DNA from: Bacteroidota bacterium
Lineage (GTDB): Bacteria > Bacteroidota > Bacteroidia > Bacteroidales > VadinHA17
DNA length: 64,000 nucleotides
NCBI GenBank assembly: GCA_016718875.1
Contig: JADKBL010000017.1
Span: 29,292-93,291 of the forward strand
Direction of reading: 5' to 3'
Numbering within the stretch: the first letter of the stretch is position 1; each line of letters starts with the position of its first letter. Shown here piece after piece: positions 16,808 to 26,874 of the stretch. Below the pieces are notes generated by a model. The model saw only the letters and a program-made list of their open reading frames with translations, searched no databases and was not told the origin of the DNA. Made by a program: the position numbers and the translations under genes.

Positions 16808-19186
16808 ATGATCAGAAATTTCTTCCTCATCGCTTTCCGTAATATTTCAAGACAGCCTGGTTTTACAATAATAAATATAACGGGACTGGCGGTCGGACTT
16901 GCCTCTTCATTACTGCTGCTTTTATGGGTAATGGATGAACTCAGTTTTGAAAGGTTCAATGAAAAGGCTGACAGGATATACAGGGTGGAAGAAGATCAGT
17001 TTTATTCAGGTCAGCGGTATCACGTTACTGTCACTCCTTTTCCATGCGGCCCCGAATGGAATGAGAAAATACCTGAAATAGAGGAACATGTTCGCATACA
17101 TCCATGGATGCCAAGGATGCTTTTCAGGAGCGGAGACAATGTTTTCTATGAGACATCTGTTGTTGCTGCTGATTCAACTCTTCTCAAAGTGTTTTCTTTC
17201 AAACTTTTATATGGTGATCCCTCAACTTTGCTCAATGATCCTCATTCGCTTGTAATCACGAAAAAGCTTGCACAAAAATATTTCGGAGAGGAAAATGCCG
17301 TCGGCAAATCAATGATAATTGAAAATAAGTACCAGTTTATGGTAACCGGTGTACTGGCTGACCTCCCGGGAAATTCAATGTTCAGTTTCGATGCTGTTTT
17401 TCCTTTTTCATTTTTGAAGGAGACCGGTTCATATGATCGTAACTGGGGGAATAATTCCATTTTTACATTTGTTCTTCTTTCAAATGGAGTCGATGTAAAA
17501 GGCATTGATAAGAAGCTCACCGACATTGTTATAGAGCATATGCCAGAGACTACAATTAAATACCTCCTGTTCCCTCTTACTGACATCCATCTTCATGGGC
17601 AATTCGGGTTCACCGAATCGAAGGGACCGGTAATAATTGTGATCATATTTTCACTAATTGCCCTCTTTATCCTGCTTATTGCCTGTATTAATTTCATCAA
17701 CCTGGCCACTGCAAGGGCTGCATCGAGAGGCAGGGAAATAGGAATAAAGAAAGTATCAGGGTCAGATAAACGGTCACTTGTTTACCAGTTCATGATGGAA
17801 TCAATGATGCATGTTTTTGCCGCAATGTTAATAGCTCTCATTCTAATTGGCCTGTCAATCGGACTGTTTAATAATATTTCGGGTAAACACTTTGCCCTCA
17901 CTGATCTTTTGACGTTCCGCTTTATGGCATGTTTTATTCTAACAGGGTTGACAGCAGGTTTTATATCGGGTATATACCCAGCATTTTATATGTCTTCAAT
18001 TAATCCTGTTAATGTCCTTAAAGTAGAGGCTCTGTCAGGCAGAGGTAATGGGCGACTCAGGCAGACACTTGTCGTTGTGCAGTTCACGCTGTCAGTTATT
18101 ATTGCCATTGCAGCTGTTTTCATGTATCGTCAGCTGAAATATATGCAGGATAAAGATCTCGGGTTTGACAAGAATAATCTTATCGGTATTCAGATGGCCG
18201 GAAGCATGAGGTCAAAATATTACTCTCTTAAGAAAGAACTCCAAAAGGATAATCTTATACAGGGAGTTACAGCTTCATTATGGAATCCTGTGAATATCGG
18301 CAGTAACTCCGGGGGAGCAAGCTGGCCCGGCAAAGATCCTGACAAACATGTTCTTATAGGTACTTATGCAACTGATTATGACTATGTATCCACAATGAAG
18401 ATGGAACTGGTCTCCGGTCGGGATTTCTCAAGAGATTTTACTTCAGATATGGCACGGGATACTACAGGCAATTTTCTTGTGAACGAAGAGGTCGTCAGAA
18501 TAATGGATATAGGTGATCCTGTTGGCAAAAGCTTCAGATTCATGGGCCTTAACGGTACAATTGTCGGTGTAATGAAAAACTTTCACTTCAAGGGAGCTGA
18601 CCAGCCTATTGAACCGGTTGCATTTGCCCTTACCGATACGAGTTATCTGCATATGATACTCATCCGTCTGACTCCCGGAAATATTCCGGGATCACTTAAG
18701 GCAGTAGAGAAAGTATGGAAGGATGTTATTCCTGAATATCCGCTTGAGTACACATTTATTGACCAGGACTATGAAAACCTTTTCAGATCGGAGTCACGCC
18801 TTTCAATGTTACTGAAATACTTTACTGTACTCGCACTTTTCATTGCCTGCATCGGATTATTTGGCCTGGCATCATATACAGCAGAAAGACGGACAAATGA
18901 AATAGGTATCAGAAAAGTAATGGGTGCCGGTAACTTATCGATCATCTATTCCGTCTCAAAAGAGTTCCTGTTACTTATTGTTATTTCATTAACAATAGCA
19001 TTTCCGGCAGGATGGATCATTATGAAGAAACTACTGGCACAATTCCCGTACAGAATCGATCTTGACTTTATGATCTTCCTGCTTATTGCTGCAGCATCAG
19101 TAGCAATTGCTATGCTCACAGTAAGTTTTCAGGCATTCAGAGCTGCAAGGATCAATCCTTCAGAGGCACTTAAAATTGAAAAATAA
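16808..19186 (+). CDS. ABC transporter permease, MacB/FtsX type (1)
   Basis: A 792-residue inner-membrane permease of the Bacteroidota MacB-like class: a first transmembrane helix near 20-40, a large periplasmic core (MacB_PCD), three helices around 280-400 with the FtsX domain, then a second helix/periplasmic/FtsX repeat ending near 790. RNISRQPGFTIINITGLAVG at the N-terminus and ERRTNEIGIRKVMGAG near 695 are the characteristic cytoplasmic-membrane motifs. It lacks an ATPase domain, so it would need a partner such as the ATPase at 26190. It is clearly less similar to the next two permeases than they are to each other. Likely substrates are lipids, peptides or drugs; not determinable here. 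Confidence 0.85.
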   Translation: MIRNFFLIAFRNISRQPGFTIINITGLAVGLASSLLLLLWVMDELSFERFNEKADRIYRVEEDQFYSGQRYHVTVTPFPCGPEWNEKIPEIEEHVRIHPWMPRMLFRSGDNVFYETSVVAADSTLLKVFSFKLLYGDPSTLLNDPHSLVITKKLAQKYFGEENAVGKSMIIENKYQFMVTGVLADLPGNSMFSFDAVFPFSFLKETGSYDRNWGNNSIFTFVLLSNGVDVKGIDKKLTDIVIEHMPETTIKYLLFPLTDIHLHGQFGFTESKGPVIIVIIFSLIALFILLIACINFINLATARAASRGREIGIKKVSGSDKRSLVYQFMMESMMHVFAAMLIALILIGLSIGLFNNISGKHFALTDLLTFRFMACFILTGLTAGFISGIYPAFYMSSINPVNVLKVEALSGRGNGRLRQTLVVVQFTLSVIIAIAAVFMYRQLKYMQDKDLGFDKNNLIGIQMAGSMRSKYYSLKKELQKDNLIQGVTASLWNPVNIGSNSGGASWPGKDPDKHVLIGTYATDYDYVSTMKMELVSGRDFSRDFTSDMARDTTGNFLVNEEVVRIMDIGDPVGKSFRFMGLNGTIVGVMKNFHFKGADQPIEPVAFALTDTSYLHMILIRLTPGNIPGSLKAVEKVWKDVIPEYPLEYTFIDQDYENLFRSESRLSMLLKYFTVLALFIACIGLFGLASYTAERRTNEIGIRKVMGAGNLSIIYSVSKEFLLLIVISLTIAFPAGWIIMKKLLAQFPYRIDLDFMIFLLIAAASVAIAMLTVSFQAFRAARINPSEALKIEK

Positions 19187-19285
19187 TCTTACTGCATCAT
19201 TTATGTTTTTTTTCTGTCTTTAAATAAAAATAGTAAAAAGTGTAAAAGAATTTAACATCAGAATAACCCTAAAACCACCTTACAA

Positions 19286-21706
19286 ATGTTTAGCAATCTT
19301 TTTAAGCATAGCATAAGATCCCTTAAGAGACAGCGTGCATACATAATAATCAATATTCTTGGTCTTTCAATAGGAATAGCCTGTACACTTCTGATTGGCC
19401 TTTTTGTTATAAATGAAGCAAGCTATGACAGGTTTAATGAGAAAAAGGAGAGGATCGTCAGGGTAGTTCTGACAGGTAAGATAGGAGGACAGGAAATAAT
19501 CGGCGCCTTTACCTGCGCACCAATAGGACCTACAATGGTTAGGGAATTTCCTGAAGTCGAAAACTTTGTGAGAATGAATGGATGGGGACCGAGTGTAATA
19601 GAATATGAAAAGAAAACATTTACTGAAGATCATTTCATTGAGGTGGATTCAAGTTTCTTTGATATTTTTTCCATACCTGTTTTAAAAGGGGACAAAGGCA
19701 ATTTGCTTAATTCACCCAGGAAGGTCGTTCTGTCTGAATCGACCGCCTTAAAAATATTTGGTAATGAGAACCCTATTGACAAACAGATCAAAATAGGTAA
19801 CGACACATCCAAATATACAGTTAGCGGTGTATTCGGGGATGTTCCAGCAAATTCTCATTTTGAGGCAAATATCCTCGGATCTTTCATGACAAATCAGCGG
19901 TCGCAGAATCCGGTATGGCTAAGCAACAGCTTCAGTACGTATATTCTTCTTAAACCCAATACCAACTGGGTGGATGTGGACGCCAAGATACCTGCACTCC
20001 TCGAGAAATATGTGGGACCTGAGGTGCAGCGATTCATGGGGATCTCCCTGGAGGATTTTCTCGCTCAGGGAAACAGGTACAGGTATTTTCTGCAGCCGCT
20101 AACAGAGGTTCACCTCGATCCTTCCATTCAGCAGCAGTTTAAGGCAGCCAGTGATCCCAAATACCTGTGGATCTTTGGTAGCGTAGCTATGCTGATAGTA
20201 CTTATAGCTGCAATAAATTTTATGAACCTCTCTACAGCTCAATCTGCCAGGAGAGCCAAGGAGGTGGGAATAAAAAAGATAGGAGGCAGCTCAAAAGGGA
20301 TGCTTATTGCACAGTTCCTGACAGAATCATTTATCCTGTCATTTATTTCCTTAATCATAGCTGTGATAATTGTGAAAATAGCACTTCCCTATTTTAGTAA
20401 CCTTCTGGGGATAACACTTGAGCTAAAACTTCTGAACAACATTTTTACAATACCTGCTCTTATACTTTTTGCAATTTTCGTTGGTTTGCTCGCAGGCAGT
20501 TATCCTGCATTTTTTCTTTCCTCTTTCAGCCCGTATGAAGTATTGAAGGGAGAGATAAAAAATAGTATGCAGAGTGGCCGCCTGAGAAAGGTGCTTGTAG
20601 TATTCCAGTTTGCTGTTTCCATTCTCCTGATTATTGGTACAATGATAATGTACAGGCAGATAAGCTTTATGGTGAACAAGGATGTGGGATTTACTAAGGA
20701 GAACCTTGTTGTAATAAACCGTGCAGGTGCCTTGGGCAACAAAGTTAAGTCTTTTAAAGAATCAGTGAAAAAGATTCCCGGGGTGCTTAATATTGCCAGT
20801 TCTACAGCTGTGCCCGGCAGAAACAATAACAATAACGGTTACGGAATAGAAGGAAAGAAGGGTGAAAGCTTTCTTCTCATGACCAACTGGGTAGACTATG
20901 ATTATATTGATACATATGGTATGACAATGGTTGATGGCAGGAGTTTCCAGGAATCCTATTCAACTGATCAGGATGCATGTCTCGTGAATGAATCCACTAT
21001 AAAGAATTTCAGTATCAGTGATATAAGCCAGATCAGGTTTCTGCAGCCAAGGGATTCGGGCAGGTATGAAAACCGGCAGATAATAGGGGTTGTTAAGAAT
21101 TTCAACTTTGAATCGCTCAGAAACCCGATAGGACCATATATGCTCCAGTTCAAAAAGGATAATATTCTTTGGGGATACCTGACTGTGAAACTTGACGGTA
21201 ATAATACTTCAAAGACTATAAATGAAATAGAAAAAGTATGGAAGGAGTATCTCACTGATGATCCGCTTCAGTACTATTTTCTTGACCAGGACTTTGAACA
21301 GATGTATTCACAGGAAAAACAAAATGCCCAAATGGCGATTATTTTCTCTATTCTGGCAGTATTCATTGCAGGACTTGGTCTCTTCGGACTGACATCATTT
21401 ACTGTGGAACAGCGCACAAAAGAAATAGGTGTAAGAAAAGCCATGGGTTCAACGGTGGCGGGAATTTATTATGAAATATCAAAAGAAATTTTGGTGCTTG
21501 TTACAATTTCTGCTGTAATATCCTGGCCGATAATCTATTACGTTGCAGGCAGGTGGCTGGAGAATTTCTATTACAGGATCAACCTCGGTTTTGTAAGCTT
21601 CTTTGCAGGTCTGGCTATTGCCATCAGCATAGCCCTTATTACTATAAGCTACAAAGTATTACAGGCAGCAAGGATTAATCCCGCTCAATCCCTTAAGTAT
21701 GAATAG
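19286..21706 (+). CDS. ABC transporter permease, MacB/FtsX type (2)
   Basis: An 806-residue permease with the same architecture: helix near 20-40, MacB periplasmic core, FtsX helices about 285-420, a second core, and FtsX helices at the C-terminus. FKHSIRSLKRQRAYIIINIL opens the protein and VEQRTKEIGVRKAMGS marks the second FtsX domain. It is a close tandem paralogue of the gene at 21766: many motifs match word for word, for example LIAAINFMNLSTAQ and LQYYFL(D/E)(Q/E)DFEQMYSQEK. The gap of 99 bases after permease 1 has no clear promoter or terminator, so co-transcription is plausible. Confidence 0.85.
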   Translation: MFSNLFKHSIRSLKRQRAYIIINILGLSIGIACTLLIGLFVINEASYDRFNEKKERIVRVVLTGKIGGQEIIGAFTCAPIGPTMVREFPEVENFVRMNGWGPSVIEYEKKTFTEDHFIEVDSSFFDIFSIPVLKGDKGNLLNSPRKVVLSESTALKIFGNENPIDKQIKIGNDTSKYTVSGVFGDVPANSHFEANILGSFMTNQRSQNPVWLSNSFSTYILLKPNTNWVDVDAKIPALLEKYVGPEVQRFMGISLEDFLAQGNRYRYFLQPLTEVHLDPSIQQQFKAASDPKYLWIFGSVAMLIVLIAAINFMNLSTAQSARRAKEVGIKKIGGSSKGMLIAQFLTESFILSFISLIIAVIIVKIALPYFSNLLGITLELKLLNNIFTIPALILFAIFVGLLAGSYPAFFLSSFSPYEVLKGEIKNSMQSGRLRKVLVVFQFAVSILLIIGTMIMYRQISFMVNKDVGFTKENLVVINRAGALGNKVKSFKESVKKIPGVLNIASSTAVPGRNNNNNGYGIEGKKGESFLLMTNWVDYDYIDTYGMTMVDGRSFQESYSTDQDACLVNESTIKNFSISDISQIRFLQPRDSGRYENRQIIGVVKNFNFESLRNPIGPYMLQFKKDNILWGYLTVKLDGNNTSKTINEIEKVWKEYLTDDPLQYYFLDQDFEQMYSQEKQNAQMAIIFSILAVFIAGLGLFGLTSFTVEQRTKEIGVRKAMGSTVAGIYYEISKEILVLVTISAVISWPIIYYVAGRWLENFYYRINLGFVSFFAGLAIAISIALITISYKVLQAARINPAQSLKYE

Positions 21707-21765
21707 AAATCTGCTACATCCAGATTTTGTTATCAGCCATTTATAAATATATATACCCTGTTAAT

Positions 21766-24186
21766 ATGTTGCAGAATTTATTTAAATACACAGTTAGGTC
21801 TTTTAAAAGACAACGCACATATGTTATTATCAATATACTCGGGTTGTCCATAGGAATTGCCTGCAGCCTGCTGATAGCACTCTTTGTGATTAACGAATCA
21901 GGCTATGATAACTATAATGTGAAAAAGGACAGGATATTCAGGGTGATCTTAAATGGTAAAATCGGAGGTCAGGAGGTTACGACTACTTCCTCTCCGGCTA
22001 TTATGGGGCCAACACTGCTGAAAGAATTTCCGGAAATTGAAGATTATACGAGAATGTCAGGAAGAGGTCCAACCGTTATTGAGTATAATAACCAGACCTT
22101 TACTGAAGAACACATGATTGAAGTTGATTCATCCTTCTTCAATATCTTTTCAATACCTGTCCTTAAAGGAGATATTCAGAACCTGCTGAACGCTCCCAGA
22201 AAAGCTGTATTGTCTGAATCAACGGCAAGGAAAATCTTCGGTGAGGAAAACCCTGTTGACAAAACGATAAAAATCGGAACGGATTCAATAAGATACACTG
22301 TATCGGGTGTTATGGGTGATATCCCTGCAAATACACATTTTGAGGCCAATATCCTGACATCATTCATGACAAATCCAAGATCGGCAAGTCCCGTCTGGAT
22401 GAACAACAGCTTCAGTACATATTTTTTATTAAAGCCAAATACCACCTATAAAACTGTTGATGAAAAGTTTCCTGACCTTCTGATTAAGTATGTCGGACCT
22501 GAACTTCAGCAATATATGGGTATTTCAATGGAAGATCTTATAAAGCAGGGGAATAAATACAGATTTTATCTCCAGAGCCTTACGGATATCCATCTTGATC
22601 CAACGATTCAGCAGGAGTTTAAGACTTCAAGTGATCCCAAATTCCTGGTAATATTTGGCAGTATTGCGGTACTGATAGTGCTTATTGCTGCAATAAATTT
22701 TATGAACCTTTCGACAGCCCAGGCCTCAAAAAGAGCAAAGGAGGTAGGCATAAAGAAGATAGGAGGTTCCACCCAGGGAATGCTTATAACACAGTTCCTT
22801 ACTGAGGCATGCCTTTTGTCTTTTGTTTCACTGATACTGGCAATAATTTTTATTAAAGCTTCACTTCCATTCTTCAGTAATTTGCTGGGAATAAATCTGG
22901 AATTGAATCTTTTTGGAAGCATGTTTACAATTCCTGCTTTGATACTCTTCTCAATATTTGTTGGCTTTATTGCCGGCAGTTATCCTGCTTTCTACCTTTC
23001 ATCCTTCAGCCCTTATGAGGTTTTGAAGGGGGATGTAAAGAACAATATGAAAAACGGGATGCTGAGAAAAGTGCTTGTCGTCTTCCAGTTTTCAGTATCA
23101 ATTCTGCTGATTATCGGAACAATGATAATGTACAGGCAGATCCATTATATGCTTAATAAGGATTTGGGTTTCAGCAAGGAGCAGTTACTGGTGATAAACA
23201 GGGCCGGTGCACTGGGACAAAAGATGAAAACATTTAAGACAGCGGTGAAAGAGATCCCGGGGGTAATCAATATTACCAGCTCCACTGCTATACCTGGCCG
23301 GACAAATAATACGAACGGATACCGAATTGAAGGTAGAAAAGATGAACCGGTAATTATGTCTACAGCATGGGTTGATTACAATTATCTGGATACCTACGGC
23401 ATGTCACTGGTTTCCGGTAGATTTTTTGATGAGTCATATACAAGCGATCAGCAGGCATGTCTCGTAAATGAGGCTGCAATCAAGAATTTCGGAATAACCG
23501 ATGTTCAGGGAACCAGGTTCTTTCAGCCCGATGATTCAGGCAAAATGGAATATCTTCCGATTCTTGGTGTTGTAAAGAACTTCAATTTCGAATCACTCCG
23601 TAACCCGATTGAACCATATATCCTGAAATTTCAGAATGATGGAATGCTGTGGGGATATGTTACTGTGAAGATCTCTGCATTGAATTATACAAACACAATA
23701 AGCCAGATTGAAAAAGTTTGGAAAGAATTTATGTCAAACGATCCTCTTCAGTACTACTTCCTTGAAGAGGATTTTGAACAGATGTATTCACAGGAGAAGC
23801 AAAATGCCCAGATGGCTGTGATATTTTCTATACTGGCTATGTTTATTGCAGGTCTTGGCCTTTTCGGGCTTACATCATTTACTGTTGAACAGAGAACAAA
23901 GGAGATAGGAGTAAGGAAAGCGATGGGATCAAGTGTTGCCGGAATATATTATGAGATATCGAAGGAAATTATTGTGCTGGTATCTGTTTCAGCATTAATA
24001 TCATGGCCAATAATTTATTACATTGCAGGAACCTGGCTTGAGAATTTCTACTACAGGATAAGTCTGGGAGCTTTTAGTTTTATAGCCGGTCTTGCGATTG
24101 CCCTTACAATAGCCCTGCTTACAATAAGCTATCGTGTATTGCAGGCTGCAAGGGTTAATCCGGCCCAATCGCTTAAGTACGAATAA
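21766..24186 (+). CDS. ABC transporter permease, MacB/FtsX type (3)
   Basis: The start is set at ATG 21766, giving MLQNLFKYTVRSFKRQRTYV in line with permease 2. An in-frame ATG at 21727 would add 13 residues that no relative has. The resulting 806-residue protein has the same two MacB core plus FtsX repeats as its neighbour and appears to be a tandem duplicate of it. SPAIMGPTLLKEFPEIEDYTR in the first periplasmic core marks the region most divergent from its twin, so substrate contacts may differ there. A strong hairpin terminator follows at once. Confidence 0.85.
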   Translation: MLQNLFKYTVRSFKRQRTYVIINILGLSIGIACSLLIALFVINESGYDNYNVKKDRIFRVILNGKIGGQEVTTTSSPAIMGPTLLKEFPEIEDYTRMSGRGPTVIEYNNQTFTEEHMIEVDSSFFNIFSIPVLKGDIQNLLNAPRKAVLSESTARKIFGEENPVDKTIKIGTDSIRYTVSGVMGDIPANTHFEANILTSFMTNPRSASPVWMNNSFSTYFLLKPNTTYKTVDEKFPDLLIKYVGPELQQYMGISMEDLIKQGNKYRFYLQSLTDIHLDPTIQQEFKTSSDPKFLVIFGSIAVLIVLIAAINFMNLSTAQASKRAKEVGIKKIGGSTQGMLITQFLTEACLLSFVSLILAIIFIKASLPFFSNLLGINLELNLFGSMFTIPALILFSIFVGFIAGSYPAFYLSSFSPYEVLKGDVKNNMKNGMLRKVLVVFQFSVSILLIIGTMIMYRQIHYMLNKDLGFSKEQLLVINRAGALGQKMKTFKTAVKEIPGVINITSSTAIPGRTNNTNGYRIEGRKDEPVIMSTAWVDYNYLDTYGMSLVSGRFFDESYTSDQQACLVNEAAIKNFGITDVQGTRFFQPDDSGKMEYLPILGVVKNFNFESLRNPIEPYILKFQNDGMLWGYVTVKISALNYTNTISQIEKVWKEFMSNDPLQYYFLEEDFEQMYSQEKQNAQMAVIFSILAMFIAGLGLFGLTSFTVEQRTKEIGVRKAMGSSVAGIYYEISKEIIVLVSVSALISWPIIYYIAGTWLENFYYRISLGAFSFIAGLAIALTIALLTISYRVLQAARVNPAQSLKYE

Positions 24187-24190
24187 AAAA

Positions 24191-24222
24191 AGAATCCCGT
24201 TTTCACGGGATTCTTTTTTTTT
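24191..24222. terminator. bidirectional rho-independent terminator
   Basis: A perfect ten-pair stem AGAATCCCGT / ACGGGATTCT with a TTTC loop is followed by eight or more T and preceded by seven A. The T/A tracts on both sides let it serve the permease operon on the plus strand and the convergent PH-like gene on the minus strand. Confidence 0.9.
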
Positions 24223-24255
24223 GATTTGCGGGTATATATATTGAGTTTGGATTGC

Positions 24256-24564
24256 CTAGTACATTTTGTTGATCAGCTGCCCGAATTCATCTCTCTTCTT
24301 GAGCGGGAACATAAGGCTTCTTCCGTCACGTGTAACAACATTCAATCCTTTTGCAGCAAAAAAACCTTTGCTGTAGAAGATAACTTCAAGTATGTTTTCA
24401 AAAAGGATCTCAAGGTTGAATTTTGTGAGTTCCTCACTGACTGGTTTGAAGTATATGCGCTGGTTTGTTACAATAAATTTGCCTTCTATTGTCTTGTTCT
24501 CAATTACCTGATTTGTATCTCCTGCTTTGAGAACAACTTCGTTTGCTGCTAATTTAACTGTCAT
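24256..24564 (-). CDS. small PH/GRAM-like domain protein
   Basis: A 102-residue cytosolic protein without signal or membrane segment. The pattern of alternating strands (GKFIVTNQRIYFKPV, LEILFENILEVIFYSKGFF, GLNVVTRDGRSLMFPL) followed by a C-terminal helix fits the bacterial PH / GRAM-like fold. VTNQRIYF resembles the TNRRLYF signature of that family. Function is unknown; such domains bind lipids or proteins in eukaryotes, but bacterial ones are mostly uncharacterised. It is a single gene between the permease terminator and the regulator, read away from the regulator. Confidence 0.65.
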   Translation of the reverse strand: MTVKLAANEVVLKAGDTNQVIENKTIEGKFIVTNQRIYFKPVSEELTKFNLEILFENILEVIFYSKGFFAAKGLNVVTRDGRSLMFPLKKRDEFGQLINKMY

Positions 24565-24663
24565 GGCTTTTTATTTTCTGTTCTGCATTAAAGACGTACA
24601 GGTTAACCAAATGTTGCATGTTTAGTGAGGAAGTTTATAATTATTTTTATATAACATAAAAAA

Positions 24664-24680
24664 TGTCTATTTTTTTGACA
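24664..24680. promoter_or_regulatory. operator-like inverted repeat TGTC-N9-GACA
   Basis: TGTC, a nine-base A/T spacer, then GACA, 42 bases upstream of the response regulator start. The same half-sites with the same spacing occur at 29615-29631 upstream of the tolC-like gene, which suggests a shared regulator, most simply the sigma-54 activator itself. Confidence 0.45.
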
Positions 24681-24722
24681 CATTTGGAGATTTGTGCCGT
24701 CTTTGAAACAAAATGACATAAA

Positions 24723-25208
24723 ATGAAAGGATCAGTCCTTATTGTCGATGATAACCGTGAGATACTTTCTGCCCTTGAAAAGGTGGTAAGGAAGGAATTT
24801 GAAAAGGTAATTACGCTGACAAATCCCAACCGTATTCCCGAAGCATTAGGCCGTAATGATATTGATATAGTGATGCTTGATATGAATTACAGATCAGGCA
24901 ATCACAATGGTAACGAAGGTCTCTTCTGGATGAAAGAGATCTTCAGTCATGAAAGGAATATAAGTGTGGTGATCGTAACTGATTCTGCTGACATTGAGCT
25001 TGCTGTCAAAGCGATAAGAGAGGGAGCCGTTGACTATATTCTAAAACCATGGGACGATTTAAAGCTTATTTCGACTTTAAATGCAGCAATGCAGCTTAGA
25101 AGTTCCAGGCTTGAGGCTAACTCTCTTAAGCAGGATAACATCCTGTTAAAAAGAAGGAGATCAACAGGGGCGGAGAGAAGATTGTCCTTGGTGCCTCACC
25201 AACGATGA
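24723..25208 (+). pseudogene. sigma-54 response regulator, receiver domain part (frameshifted)
   Basis: Receiver domain of an NtrC-class regulator. Acidic residues Asp9/Asp10, phospho-acceptor Asp53 in MLDMNY, Thr86 and Lys108 in ILKPW are all in place. After LKQDNILLK the frame turns into a basic non-homologous tail and stops at 25208. In the -1 frame the expected linker KEINRGGEKIVLGASPTM appears and leads straight into the AAA+ domain, so one A is missing from the A-run at about 25149-25153 (TTAAAAAG). The stop overlaps the next ATG as ATGA, which could mimic a two-gene arrangement, but the linker homology upstream of that ATG argues for one original gene. Confidence 0.85.
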
Positions 25209-26086
25209 TCAATGTGATGAATATTGTCCGCAAGGTTGCATCAACCGATGCCAATGTGCTGATTACAGGTGAAAACGGTACGGGCAAAGAGCTTGTTGCC
25301 AGGGAAATACATAATCTTTCAAAACGGTCAGGCGAGCTGATGGCCACTGTTGATATGGGTTCCATTACCGAAACACTTTTCGAGAGCGAACTCTTCGGTC
25401 ATGTCAAAGGGGCATTCACCGATGCCAGGGAGGACCGCAAGGGAAAGTTCGAGACTGCTGATAAAAGCACGCTTTTTCTTGATGAGATAGGAAACCTCAC
25501 ACTCTCCGCGCAGGCCAAACTACTGAGTGTTCTGCAGAACAGATACATTGTCAGAGTAGGATCGAACAAACAGATTCCGGTTGATATCAGGCTTATCTGT
25601 GCAACAAACCGCAACCTTATGCAGATGGTCAGGGATGGTGAGTTCAGGGAAGATCTTCTATACAGGATCAATACAATCCTTATAGAAGTACCCCCATTGC
25701 GCGACAGGGTTGATGATATTCCGATCCTTGCAAATTATTTCCTAAAGATAAACAGTGAGCGTTATTGTAAGGAAGGAATGCGTTTCAATACCCATACTCT
25801 GGAAAAGCTGGCTAACCACGACTGGCCGGGGAATGTCCGTGAGTTGCAGCATGCTGTGGAAAAAGCTGTAATATTAAGTGAATCAGATATATTGAAGCCT
25901 TCCGATTTCATGTTTGCTTCTTCAGGAAGAGGCTCATCATCAGTTGAAATGACTCTTGATGAAATGGAGAAGAAGATAATACTCGAGAGCCTGAAAAAAT
26001 ACAGCAATAACCTGAGTATGTCAGCATCCAAACTCGGTATTACCCGCCAGACTCTTTATAATAAGATGAAGAAATACGGGATTTGA
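25205..26086 (+). pseudogene. sigma-54 response regulator, AAA+ and Fis-HTH part
   Basis: AAA+ activator domain: Walker A GENGTGKE at 22-29, GAFTDA at 69-74 (the sigma-54 contact loop, GAFTGA in most enteric proteins), Walker B TLFLDEIG at 89-96, sensor I ATNRN near 133 and DWPGNVREL near 210. The C-terminal Fis-type helix-turn-helix (SKLGITRQTLYNKMKKYGI) binds enhancer-like DNA. It activates sigma-54 promoters by ATP hydrolysis. The ATG at 25205 begins inside the conserved core region, so the natural protein is the fusion with the receiver at 24723. No sensor kinase is visible nearby. Likely targets are the flanking transport genes. Confidence 0.87.
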
Positions 26087-26148
26087 TTACCTACTGGATC
26101 AATAAAATCACAGAGGCCAAGGGGGAAAATCAGAGATAAGGAATGTTA

Positions 26149-26168
26149 ATCCACCTTTGGGGGTGGAT
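26149..26168. other. hairpin between convergent operons
   Basis: ATCCACC and GGTGGAT form a seven-pair stem around a six-base loop. It lies between the converging regulator and ABC ATPase genes. No T tract follows on either strand, so termination is possible but weakly supported. Confidence 0.35.
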
Positions 26169-26189
26169 ACCCTAGGGTTAAAACCAGAA

Positions 26190-26849
26190 TTATACTACCT
26201 GACCGTCAAACAGGTTGATTACGCGGTGAGCATATCCTGAATCCCTGTCGGAGTGGGTTACCATTATAATGGTTGTTCCCTCTTTGTTCAGTTCAGTCAG
26301 AAGGTTGATCACTTCAATACCGTTTTTTGAATCAAGGTTACCTGTAGGCTCATCGGCAAGGATAAGCTTTGTATTTGCCACAACAGCACGGGCAATTGCC
26401 ACCCTCTGCTGCTGACCTCCCGAAAGCTGCTGCGGGAAATGTTTCGCCCTGTGGCTTATCTTCATCCTTTCCAGGACATCCTCAACCATCTTCTTCCTTT
26501 CACCTGACTTCATTTTAAGGTAAATGAGCGGAAGCTCAACATTCTCATAAACATTGAGTTCATCAATCAGGTTAAAACTCTGAAATACGAATCCAATGTT
26601 TCCTTTACGAAACATTGTCCTGTCGCGCTCCTTCAGGTTTGCTACTTCTGTACCGTTGAAGATATAGCTGCCTGAGGAAGGATTGTCAAGCAATCCGAGT
26701 ATGTTAAGCAGGGTCGATTTGCCGCATCCTGACGGACCCATTACTGCAACGTATTCTCCCTCCTTAACTTCGATGTTAACTTTATTGAGAGCTGTTGTCT
26801 CAACCTCTTCAGTTCTGAAGACTTTTGTTAATGAATTTGTTTTGATCAT
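26190..26849 (-). CDS. ABC transporter ATP-binding protein, MacB/LolD type
   Basis: A 219-residue stand-alone ATPase. Walker A GPSGCGKST near 39-47, Q-loop FVFQSFNLIDE, signature LSGGQQQR near 141, Walker B LILADEPTGNLD and the switch His in VTHSD are all present. The LolD/MacB class powers FtsX-type permeases that do mechanotransmission rather than classical import. It is the last gene of the minus-strand operon with the adaptor and TolC. The permeases it would drive lie in the neighbouring plus-strand unit (16808-24186). Confidence 0.92.
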   Translation of the reverse strand: MIKTNSLTKVFRTEEVETTALNKVNIEVKEGEYVAVMGPSGCGKSTLLNILGLLDNPSSGSYIFNGTEVANLKERDRTMFRKGNIGFVFQSFNLIDELNVYENVELPLIYLKMKSGERKKMVEDVLERMKISHRAKHFPQQLSGGQQQRVAIARAVVANTKLILADEPTGNLDSKNGIEVINLLTELNKEGTTIIMVTHSDRDSGYAHRVINLFDGQVV

Positions 26850-26874
26850 GGCATTAATTATGAATGGTTAATAC

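Noticed and set aside
25140..25160. Programmed -1 frameshift at the A run of the regulator gene
   Set aside because: The zero-frame codons AAA AGA do not make a standard slippery heptamer, no stimulatory structure is evident, and similar indels occur in other genes of the window.
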